Shown: positions 52,316 to 59,592 of the stretch, in pieces
Numbering within the stretch: position 1 is the first letter of the stretch
Layout of the letters: each line of letters begins with the position of its first letter
DNA from: Candidatus Chloroploca mongolica
Lineage (GTDB): Bacteria; Chloroflexota; Chloroflexia; Chloroflexales; Chloroflexaceae
Assembly (NCBI RefSeq): GCF_004762035.2
Contig: NZ_SIJK02000025.1
Span: 1-64,000 of the forward strand
Length of the DNA stretch: 64,000 nucleotides
Direction: 5' to 3'
Translations under genes and position numbers: made by a program
Notes under the pieces: model-generated
The model's database searches: none
What the model was told of the DNA's origin: nothing
Seen by the model: only the letters and a program-made list of their open reading frames with translations

Positions 52316-53422
52316 GTGAACATAGCACTCATTGCACTGGCTAGTGCGCCTAACCCGGTCTGCCCTCCCCTTAGTCTCGCGTATCTGGCGGCACTGCTCG
52401 AACAGCGACGCCATATTGTGCGTATCTATGATCTTGCCCTTGAACCTGATATTCCCCTCGCCGAGGCCCTCCAACCCCTCCGTTCCTTTTCACCCACGGT
52501 GGTCATTGTTGCTGGTGAATACGAAGCTGATCTCAAAGTGGCTCTCCACGCGTTGCAAGAGGTTCATGATGGGCAGGTACTGGCGATGCCCATGAGTCGC
52601 AATGGCCTTGATGCCTGGCAGGTGAGTGTCGAAGGCCTGACATGGTTCGATCAGCAGTATGGGCAAGTCAAACAGGAGCCTTTGCCGGCCAGTTGCAATC
52701 AGTTGCCGTTACCCGCTCGCCACTTGCTCTCGCTCGAACGCTACGCCTTGCGTGCCGCCGGTGGTGAGTTGCAGACGAGCGTTGCGATTGCTGGGCTCAA
52801 TCCTGTTGGTGACTTTGTGTTGCGGACACCCACCCAGATTGTGGCCGAGTTGCGGTCCCTTGCGCACGAGTTTGGTGTTCGCCATTATCTGCTCACCGAT
52901 GTGCCGGTGACGATTGACCTTGCCTGGTTGGAGGCGTTGTTGCACTACCTGTTGCAGGCCCAACTCAGGATTAGTTGGGAGGCGCACGCCTCTTTTGTCC
53001 ACCTGGGGCATGCGTTGCTGGCGCGGATGGCGCGGGCCGGGTGCGAGTGTCTGATCTTTGATCTTGATGCCCCAGCACTTTTCGAGTCACTCGCCGCTCG
53101 TCAACAGTTCCGTCAGATCGTCGCTAGCGCCCGTGATGCGCAGATCTTTGTGCGTGCTAACCTGAAACTTGAACCGCCATATGCGTCATTGACTCGGTTG
53201 ATTGATGTGGCTGCGAGCTTTGGACTCGATGACGTGAGTTTTGATGTCTCGCCCGCAGTAGCGCGGAGCGTCGGGGCTGATGCGCAGGAGTTGCGCCAGA
53301 TCGCCCATCAATTGTATGCGCAAGGACGCGATCGTCAGCGCTGGGTTGATCGTTTTGGGCCTGCCCTTGGCAATCTGATCTGGCGCTTACGTGGGTTACA
53401 TGTCTCAAATCAGCCTGATTGA
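52316..53422 (+). CDS. B12-binding/radical-SAM-like protein lacking cluster cysteines
   Basis: A 368-residue protein. The N-terminal part looks like the cobalamin-binding Rossmann domain of B12-radical-SAM enzymes (PNPVCPPLSLAYLAALLEQR, then IYDLALEPD). The following part matches the radical SAM barrel in order: the slot after LPLPARHLLSLE, then RTPTQIVAELRSLAHEFGV, YLLTDVPVTIDL and SWEAHASFVH. The usual CxxxCxxC site instead reads LQTSVAIAGLNPVGDFV, with no Cys, and the B12 motif DxHxxG is also absent. It is therefore likely catalytically dead or repurposed. The start is GTG with GAGG upstream. It lies 36 bases after the kinase gene. Confidence 0.65.
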   Translation: MNIALIALASAPNPVCPPLSLAYLAALLEQRRHIVRIYDLALEPDIPLAEALQPLRSFSPTVVIVAGEYEADLKVALHALQEVHDGQVLAMPMSRNGLDAWQVSVEGLTWFDQQYGQVKQEPLPASCNQLPLPARHLLSLERYALRAAGGELQTSVAIAGLNPVGDFVLRTPTQIVAELRSLAHEFGVRHYLLTDVPVTIDLAWLEALLHYLLQAQLRISWEAHASFVHLGHALLARMARAGCECLIFDLDAPALFESLAARQQFRQIVASARDAQIFVRANLKLEPPYASLTRLIDVAASFGLDDVSFDVSPAVARSVGADAQELRQIAHQLYAQGRDRQRWVDRFGPALGNLIWRLRGLHVSNQPD

Positions 53423-53432
53423 TTGAGAGGCA

Positions 53433-53473
53433 AAGCAAACGCGGGGCCAATCATGCTGGCCCCGCGTTTGCTT
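53433..53473. terminator. Terminator between convergent genes
   Basis: AAGCAAACGCGGGGCCA and its complement form a 17-bp stem with a 7-base loop, after the radical-SAM-like gene. Confidence 0.8.
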
Positions 53474-53522
53474 GATCGTACGGTTTGTTCGTCTGGGAGC
53501 GAGGTTTTCTGGTCTAGGTATT

Positions 53523-53593
53523 GGCTTCGACAAGCTCAGCCAACGGCGGACGATGGGCGTTGCGAATGGACGGAGGCTGAGCTTGTCGAAGCC
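53523..53593. repeat. Inverted repeat, 19-bp arms
   Basis: GGCTTCGACAAGCTCAGCC is exactly inverted at 53575-53593, with a 33-base loop. It looks like a dispersed palindromic element; no other copy is seen in this window. Confidence 0.7.
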
Positions 53594-53611
53594 CCCGCTG
53601 GTATCAAATTA

Positions 53612-54349
53612 TTATACGGTAAGCAAATGCCGGAATTTGTCAAAGTTCCGTGGACCAACACCAGCAATGCCGTTGAGCTCTTCTACGGTGCTGAAGGGGC
53701 CACGTTCCTGGCGATAGGCAATGATGCGCTTGGCCAGTGATGGGCTGATTCCAGGCAACGCTGCAAGCGTTTTTTCGTTCGCAGTGTTGAGGTTGACAAG
53801 CTCGCGTGTTCCTTCGGCTTCGTCATCCACTTCTTCCGCTTCTTCCACGTCTTCCTCGACCGACTCCTGTTCATCAGCAACAGTTTCAGCGACGGCGTCG
53901 GCGGTGTCAGCAACAGTTTCGGCAATGGCGTCGGCGGTGTCGGCGACGGTGTCGGCGACGGCGTCGGCGGTGTCGGCGACGGTGTCAGCGACGGCGTCGG
54001 CGGTGTCGGCGACGGTTTCGGCGGTGTCGGCGACGGCGTCGGCAATGGCGTCGGCGGTGTCGGCGACGGTGTCAGCGACCGCTTCAGCGCTCACTGGGGC
54101 AGGTGCTTGTGCTCCGGGTAACGGTGTGCTTGGTGGTGCACCACGGTGAACCCGCGTGGGGATGCGGCGCGGCCCGCTGCTGGCGGCTGGATTTGCTGAT
54201 GATGGCCCGCTCGTTGCTGGTGCAGCAGCAGGACGAGCAGATGGTGTATACGGTGCCGGGCTGACCGGTTCGTTTTGCTGGCGTAGCCAGCGCCAGGCCA
54301 GATATCCAGCCCCGGCCAGAGTACTCAACCAGAAAAGCCTGCGTAGCAT
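53612..54349 (-). CDS. Helix-hairpin-helix protein with Ala/Val/Asp repeat
   Basis: A 245-residue protein. One N-terminal TM segment (LFWLSTLAGAGYLAWRWL) is followed by a Pro/Ala linker and about 80 residues of repeated VADTADA units (period 7, coded by about 21-bp units), an acidic stretch (EEDVEEAEEVDDEAEG), and a ComEA-like helix-hairpin-helix pair: LVNLNTANEKTLAALPGISPSLAKRII and VEELNGIAGVGPRNFDKFR. The HhH end should bind DNA without sequence preference, as in DNA-uptake proteins, on whichever side the TM anchor places it. ATG 54349 has AGGAG 6 bases upstream. Confidence 0.8.
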   Translation of the reverse strand: MLRRLFWLSTLAGAGYLAWRWLRQQNEPVSPAPYTPSARPAAAPATSGPSSANPAASSGPRRIPTRVHRGAPPSTPLPGAQAPAPVSAEAVADTVADTADAIADAVADTAETVADTADAVADTVADTADAVADTVADTADAIAETVADTADAVAETVADEQESVEEDVEEAEEVDDEAEGTRELVNLNTANEKTLAALPGISPSLAKRIIAYRQERGPFSTVEELNGIAGVGPRNFDKFRHLLTV

Positions 54350-54439
54350 CATGATCTCCTGTGGAACAATGACCTCAAGTACCACTCCTGATGGAGGGGT
54401 GGGAGCTACAAGCCCCCGATTAGGATCGTCTTTTTTCCT

Positions 54440-55288
54440 TTACAACGCAACAAGTGACCGCAGTAGGGTCAGATTTTCGATATCTTCGAGCATCGCATCA
54501 CCTTTAGGCGTCTCGATAATCTTTGGAATGGAACGAAAACGTGGATCATTGACCAGCAGACGAAAGGCCTCAAGGCCAAGGAAGCCTTGCCCGATATGGG
54601 CGTGGCGGTCAACGCGACTCCCGAGATCCTTTTGCGAATCATTCACATGAAAGCACTTGATCCGGTCAAGCCCCACGAGCCGATCAAACTCGGCGAAGGT
54701 GGCCGCGTAGGTCGTAGGGGTACGGATATCATAGCCGGCGGCAAAGATATGGCAGGTGTCGACACAAACAGCCATGCGATCATGGTGGGGAACCAGTTCA
54801 AAGAGCCGCGCCAGGTGCTCAAAACGATGGCCAAGCGCTGTGCCCTGTCCAGCGGTTGTTTCGAGCAGCACGGTTGTCGTGCCCCCAACCCCCTCGGCAA
54901 AGAGGCGATTGAGTGCCACTGCTTCGCGCTCGAGACCAGCCTCTTCGCCACTGCCCGTATGCGCCCCGGGATGGGTTACGAGGTAAGGAATATCAAGCAG
55001 TGCGCAACGCTCGAGCTCATCGGCAAAGGCACGCATTGATTTTTCCCAGAGTTCATCCGCAGGGGCGGCCAGGTTGATCAGGTACGAATCGTGAACAATG
55101 ACCGGGCCAATGCCACTGCGAGCCTGTTCCGCCTTGAATGCGGCAATTTCGGCCTCGGGCAGTGGTCGCGCAACCCACTGGCGCTCGTTTTTGCTAAAGA
55201 TCTGCATAGCCTCACAGCCAACTTGCTCACCACGAGCAAAGGCTTTGGAGACCCCGCCTGCGATCGACATATGTGCGCCAAATGGCAT
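54440..55288 (-). CDS. nfo: Endonuclease IV
   Basis: A 282-residue AP endonuclease of the Nfo type: MPFGAHMSIAGGVSKAF at the start, THPGAHTG, VLLETTAGQGTALG with Glu, VCVDTCHIFAAGYDI, KCFHVNDSQKDLGSRVDRHAHIG and IIETPKG with Glu supply the Zn ligands. It cuts abasic sites in base-excision repair. ATG 55288 has AAGG upstream; a longer frame to 55345 has no support. Confidence 0.95.
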   Translation of the reverse strand: MPFGAHMSIAGGVSKAFARGEQVGCEAMQIFSKNERQWVARPLPEAEIAAFKAEQARSGIGPVIVHDSYLINLAAPADELWEKSMRAFADELERCALLDIPYLVTHPGAHTGSGEEAGLEREAVALNRLFAEGVGGTTTVLLETTAGQGTALGHRFEHLARLFELVPHHDRMAVCVDTCHIFAAGYDIRTPTTYAATFAEFDRLVGLDRIKCFHVNDSQKDLGSRVDRHAHIGQGFLGLEAFRLLVNDPRFRSIPKIIETPKGDAMLEDIENLTLLRSLVAL

Positions 55289-55389
55289 ACAAACCTTTAC
55301 AGACGATGCTTTGAAACCTGCTTGATTATAGCATGATCTACGCAACAGGCGTGAAGCTGTATCTGTTCACGGTAACTGTTCACATGTGT

Positions 55390-55452
55390 CCTGGGAGCGA
55401 GGGCGTCCCGCCCTCGGCATGCCTTCGAGGGTGAGACGCCCTCGCTCCCAGG
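55390..55452. repeat. Inverted repeat, 18-bp arms
   Basis: CCTGGGAGCGAGGGCGTC (55390-55407) is inverted at 55435-55452. It is one of three palindromic units that fill the 550-bp gap between nfo and murT; no gene is seen there. Confidence 0.7.
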
Positions 55453-55474
55453 CTTCGCCTGAATCCGCTCGTCC

Positions 55475-55498
55475 AGACCTCACAGATCTGTGAGGTCT
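55475..55498. repeat. 24-bp perfect palindrome
   Basis: AGACCTCACAGA followed directly by its reverse complement. It shares the AGACCTCAC/GTGAGGTCT arms with the palindrome at 16619-16649. Confidence 0.7.
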
Positions 55499-55597
55499 CG
55501 CCCGTGTCGCGTCTACCGGATTGTGTACTGGAAGACCATAAGCCCACGGCTGCAGGGGCAAAGCCCGGCGTCGCGGGCTGAACCGGCCTCGCATCTT

Positions 55598-55781
55598 GGG
55601 CGATTGCATCTTCCGTGTAGGCATCCCGCCAAGGCACCCGCACGGGCACCCGCAAGGGGTGCCCCTACACCGGATGCGGGCGCCGCCCCGGGGCGGGACA
55701 CCCCTTGCGGGTGCCCCGCCCCGGTACGGGCACCCCTTGCGGGTGCCCTGTTGTATCCGCTTTCGTATGATGCAATCGCCC
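55598..55781. repeat. MITE-like element, second copy
   Basis: Ends GGGCGATTGCATC and GATGCAATCGCCC match those of the element at 584-735. The 184-bp interior has two GGGTGCCC/GGGCACCC palindromes instead of one, so copies differ by internal expansion. It ends 57 bases before murT. Confidence 0.8.
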
Positions 55782-55838
55782 TAGCCTCGCACCTTGAGAT
55801 AGATGACGGATCAGCCCTGGATCGTGTATTATTAGGCC

Positions 55839-57257
55839 ATGGAGAAATTGTCGAACGCATTTGCTGTCGGGTTGGGTAAAACGACAGGTACGCTGTCGCG
55901 CATGTTGCGCATCGGTGGGGGTACAACGCTGCCCGGAAGGGTTGCCCGTCTGGTTGCGCCTTCGGTGTTACGCGATCTGAGTGCTACGCTGCCAGGTGGG
56001 GTGATCCTCCTCTCGGGTACCAATGGCAAAACAACAACCAGCCGGATGTTGGCTGAAATCTTGTGCGCCAATGGCGAGCGGGTCTTGCACAATCGTGCGG
56101 GGGCGAATCTGATCACAGGGTTGACGACAACGGCGCTGGCCGGCACCGATTGGCGGGGGCATCCACAGGCGACCATTGGCCTCTTTGAGACCGATGAGGC
56201 AGCGCTTCCGCAGGCGCTTGCCGAGACCGCCCCTCGTCTTGTGCTGATCAATAATCTCTTTCGCGATCAGCTTGATCGCTATGGCGAAGTTGATACCCTG
56301 GCCCAGGCCTGGAAACAGGCGCTCCGAACGCTCTCGCCTGAGACTTGCATCGTGTTGAATGCCGATGATCCCGCCGTTGCCTATCTTGGACACGATCTGG
56401 GATGTCACGTCTTGTACTACGGGCTCGAAGATGCACAGCATGCAGTTGGTGCGGGGGCACATATTGCCGATTCGCAGTTTTGTCAGCAGTGTGGCGAGCG
56501 TTATCTCTACAGCCTGGCTTTTTATGCCCATATTGGCCACTACCAGTGTCCACGCTGTGGCTATCAGCGCCCCACAGCCCAGGTGCAACTGGCCCGGCTT
56601 GACCTGAGCGGCATCGAGGCCAGCAGGCTCTATCTACGCTATCCTGGCGGGGGGCTCGAACTCAATTTGCCGCTCCCTGGGCTCTATAACGCGACCAATG
56701 CCCTGGCTGCGTTTGCGGCTGCGCTCGCCCTTGGTGTACCACCAGCGATAGCCCGCCGTGCGCTTGAACGGTTTAGTGCCGCGTTTGGGCGGATCGAGCG
56801 GGTGACTGCGGGGGAGGGTGGTGCGCCGATGCTGATTGCCTTGATCAAGAATCCGGTTGGCGCAACCGAAACAGTGCGGATGATCGTCCAGACGTCGGCG
56901 GTTCCAGCGCACCAACCACGAGGACTGCACCTCTTGATCGCGATCAACGACCGTTTTGCCGATGGAACTGATGTCTCGTGGCTATGGGATGCCGAGTTTG
57001 AAGCCCTGGCGGGCCAGGTTGCCTCGGTGGTCGTCAGCGGTACACGGGCCGAAGATATGGCGGTACGGCTAAAATATGCCGGCGTTGATCCCGCGATGAT
57101 GCGCATTGTCCCCGAGGTGCATCCAGCGCTTGATACAGCCCTGGCTCTGCTGCCAGCGGGGGCAACGCTGGCGATCTTGCCCACCTATACTGCGATGCTT
57201 GCCTTGCGCCAGGATCTTGCGCGGCGGGGGTGGGTGAAGCCCTTCTGGGAAGGGTGA
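55839..57257 (+). CDS. murT: MurT-like Mur ligase (lipid II isoglutaminyl synthase subunit)
   Basis: A 472-residue Mur-ligase-family protein. The P-loop is LSGTNGKTTTSRMLA (near residue 60), followed by FETDEAALPQAL, LINNLFRDQLDRYGE and a zinc ribbon with four Cys (FCQQCGERY, QCPRCGY) that is the hallmark of MurT. The C-terminal DUF1727-type domain starts at FGRIERVTAG and ends near the C-terminus. With GatD it amidates D-Glu of lipid II; gatD is normally adjacent but is not in this window. The start is ATG with no strong ribosome site. Confidence 0.9.
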   Translation: MEKLSNAFAVGLGKTTGTLSRMLRIGGGTTLPGRVARLVAPSVLRDLSATLPGGVILLSGTNGKTTTSRMLAEILCANGERVLHNRAGANLITGLTTTALAGTDWRGHPQATIGLFETDEAALPQALAETAPRLVLINNLFRDQLDRYGEVDTLAQAWKQALRTLSPETCIVLNADDPAVAYLGHDLGCHVLYYGLEDAQHAVGAGAHIADSQFCQQCGERYLYSLAFYAHIGHYQCPRCGYQRPTAQVQLARLDLSGIEASRLYLRYPGGGLELNLPLPGLYNATNALAAFAAALALGVPPAIARRALERFSAAFGRIERVTAGEGGAPMLIALIKNPVGATETVRMIVQTSAVPAHQPRGLHLLIAINDRFADGTDVSWLWDAEFEALAGQVASVVVSGTRAEDMAVRLKYAGVDPAMMRIVPEVHPALDTALALLPAGATLAILPTYTAMLALRQDLARRGWVKPFWEG

Positions 57258-57263
57258 GTTGGT

Positions 57264-57302
57264 GCGCTGAAAAGAGCCAGCAAAGCTGGCTCTTTTCAGC
57301 GC
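57264..57302. terminator. Terminator between murT and the META-domain gene
   Basis: GCGCTGAAAAGAGCCAGC and its complement (18-bp stem, AAA loop) between convergent genes. Inner bases match the hairpin at 36167-36221. Confidence 0.85.
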
Positions 57303-57333
57303 AAAAAGCTAGGTTGAAGGGCTATGCCCGATC

Positions 57334-58512
57334 CTATGCACGGGCAAAGACGAGGGTGGCCCCGTCATCAATGGTGATCGTCAGGGTCTCGCCCTCGATC
57401 ACATAACTCGTGGCCCGGCTGAACTGTTCCAGGAAGGCCATTTCCTGGGCCATGATTGCATCCTCGCACGCCATCATGGTGCTGCCGGCCTGCGTAATAC
57501 TGAGCGTACCTTCGGCGACGGTGTAACCGGCAAAGTAGCGGTTGCAGCCAGCCGAACCCGCGACCCGGCCTTCGTCGTCAAACTCGGCGGAGATTGGCGT
57601 ACCCTCGCTCAGTGGCGCTGCGCCGCTGAGCTCAGTCAGCACCCAACTCGTTCCGGCCAGGGCATTGCTTGCCTGCCCAAAGACAAGCGTGGTGCCGTCA
57701 TCAATGGTGATCGTCAGGGTCGCGCCGTCGATCACATAGCTCGTCGCCCGGCTGAGTTGATCGAGGAAGGCCTGCTCTTGCGCCATGACTGCTTCTTCAC
57801 ATGCCATCCGTGTGCTACCGGCCTGCGAAATGCTGAGCGTGCCATCAGCAACGGTGTAGTCGGCAAAGTAGCGGTTGCAACCAGCCGAACCTGTGATGCG
57901 GCCTTCGTCGTCAAACTCGGCCGAGATTGGCGCACCCTCGCTCAGCGGCGCTGCGCCGTTGATGGTGGTGAGGATCCAACTCGTTCCGGTCAGGTCATTG
58001 CTTGAGGTCACTTCTTCCTCCGCACGCTCAAAGACGAGGGTGGTTCCGTCATCAAGGGTGATCGTCAGGGTAGCGCCATCAATCGCATAGCTTGTAGCGC
58101 GGCTGAATTGATCGAGGAAGACCTGTTCCTGTGCCATGATCGCATCTTCACACGCCATCATGGTGCTGCCAGCCTGGGTAATGCTGAGCGTGCCATCGGC
58201 AATGGTGTAACCCGCAAAGTAGCGGTTGCAACCAGCCGACCCCGCGACGCTTCCCTCGGTATCAAACTCGGCGGAGATTGGCGTGCCCTCACTCAGCGGT
58301 GCTGCGCCGTTGAGCGCGGTAAGCACCCAACTCGTTCCGGCCAGGGCATCACTCGTCTCTGGCGTCGTGGCTTCTTCGGTAACAGGGGTCTCCTGTTCGG
58401 TCGTCGCCGGTGTCGGCTCGGTTGTTGAGCCGGTGCTCGGTGCTGTGCCACAGGCAGCCAGGACAAGCATGCCCATCAGCAGCGCCGAAAGGATCGTCAT
58501 ACGCAACTTCAT
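57334..58512 (-). CDS. Lipoprotein with three tandem META (HslJ-like) domains
   Basis: A 392-residue lipoprotein. The signal ends in LLMGMLVLAAC; a Thr/Glu/Pro spacer of about 40 residues follows. Three META domains of about 110 residues follow, each with AGTSWVL or TGTSWIL, ISAEFD, GSAGCNRYF and MACEDAIMAQE-like segments. The repeats are near-identical (also in DNA), so the triplication is recent. Each repeat has two conserved Cys likely to pair. HslJ-type proteins are linked to envelope stress or novobiocin resistance; here the ligand is unknown. GGAG precedes ATG 58512. Confidence 0.88.
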   Translation of the reverse strand: MKLRMTILSALLMGMLVLAACGTAPSTGSTTEPTPATTEQETPVTEEATTPETSDALAGTSWVLTALNGAAPLSEGTPISAEFDTEGSVAGSAGCNRYFAGYTIADGTLSITQAGSTMMACEDAIMAQEQVFLDQFSRATSYAIDGATLTITLDDGTTLVFERAEEEVTSSNDLTGTSWILTTINGAAPLSEGAPISAEFDDEGRITGSAGCNRYFADYTVADGTLSISQAGSTRMACEEAVMAQEQAFLDQLSRATSYVIDGATLTITIDDGTTLVFGQASNALAGTSWVLTELSGAAPLSEGTPISAEFDDEGRVAGSAGCNRYFAGYTVAEGTLSITQAGSTMMACEDAIMAQEMAFLEQFSRATSYVIEGETLTITIDDGATLVFARA

Positions 58513-58632
58513 TGGTCTCCTCACTTCTACTCAAGGATAATCTGTGTGCGGGGCCACGGTTCTGGTGCTGTGTAGCCCTGCCATAGAGAGAACGTTGTCT
58601 TGGGCAGTAATGTTCCCACCTGACGCTCTTTC

Positions 58633-59364
58633 TCAGCTTTTTCTCAGCCAGTCGCGTAGGGCATAGGGTAGATAGACCAGCACAAACGCGAGTAGGCCGA
58701 CAAACTGCAGTGGAATGAGATACCAGGGCCACGGCCCCATGAGATCGAGCAGACTTGGGAAGGCCGGTTTGCGGGCGATAAACATATAGTTGCCCCCAGT
58801 GAGCCAGTTGACTAGGCCAACAACAAGCAAGATGGCATTGGTAAGCAGAAAGACCCGCCCAAGCGACCTCCAGGTAGGGCGATAGTTCCAGGCTCTGATC
58901 GCAAACAGGGCCGCCAAAAGCGGGACCGCATGTGAGGTCCAGAAGATCCAGTAGACAAAATGGGGGAAATTGAACCCGTTGCTCTGGAGATCCGGGGTGA
59001 GCAGGGCTTGAACCGAACCGGCAAAGCCCCAGAAATAGATCAGTTCGAACAGCCGCTCGTTGCTCGTTGCCAGCATCAAGGCTGACAGTGGCACCGCCAG
59101 CGTGCAGAGGTGCAACGGCAGCGAATACTGTATATTCCAGAGTCCGTTGCTCAGTTGCCAGAGATCCCAGGCGAACCAGTTGGCAAGGCTGTAGACAATC
59201 AAGCCACGCTTGAGCAGCGTGCATCCTTGCGTATCAAGGCGTGGTGTCACCCACGCCAGGGCGACACATCCCAGGGCAATCGCCAGCAGTGGCAAGAGAT
59301 GCGCAAGCGACCAGAGCTCAAATCGAGGTCCGACAAACGATGGGCCAAAAATATTGGGGAACAT
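58633..59364 (-). CDS. YwaF/TIGR02206-like integral membrane protein
   Basis: A 243-residue protein with six or seven hydrophobic segments. QYSLPLHLCTLAVPLSALML, NFPHFVYWIFWTSHAVPLLAAL and NWLTGGNYMFIARKP recall the YwaF/TMEM164-like family, which conserves His in two of these helices. Function unknown. It is transcribed in line with the META gene 120 bases on. Confidence 0.75.
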   Translation of the reverse strand: MFPNIFGPSFVGPRFELWSLAHLLPLLAIALGCVALAWVTPRLDTQGCTLLKRGLIVYSLANWFAWDLWQLSNGLWNIQYSLPLHLCTLAVPLSALMLATSNERLFELIYFWGFAGSVQALLTPDLQSNGFNFPHFVYWIFWTSHAVPLLAALFAIRAWNYRPTWRSLGRVFLLTNAILLVVGLVNWLTGGNYMFIARKPAFPSLLDLMGPWPWYLIPLQFVGLLAFVLVYLPYALRDWLRKS

Positions 59365-59444
59365 TACCGTTTCCTATCTCTCGTTGTTCATTGAAGTTGC
59401 ACCCATCTTCTATTCTTCGTATAATACCAATTCCGCTTGAAGGT

Positions 59445-59530
59445 GCCGCATTGTCATGCTGAGCGCAGCGAAGCATCTGTGCCGTCGGGACGCCCGAGAC
59501 CCTAAGCGAAGCGAAGGGTGACAATGCGGC
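59445..59530. repeat. 86-bp element with 12-bp inverted ends
   Basis: GCCGCATTGTCA (59445-59456) and TGACAATGCGGC (59519-59530) are exact inverted copies. The interior AGCGCAGCGAAGCATCTG and GAAGCGAAGGG words resemble the element at 2281-2579. It fills most of the gap between two divergent genes. Confidence 0.75.
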
Positions 59531-59592
59531 CTACTCAATGGTAAATGGTATAATACAGCGATACTACTCTATCAACCGAAGGATGCTTGCCA

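Noticed and set aside
53880-54080. Regular short repeats that could suggest a CRISPR array
   Set aside because: The period is about 21 bp with no unique spacers, and the repeats code the VADTADA region of the HhH protein.
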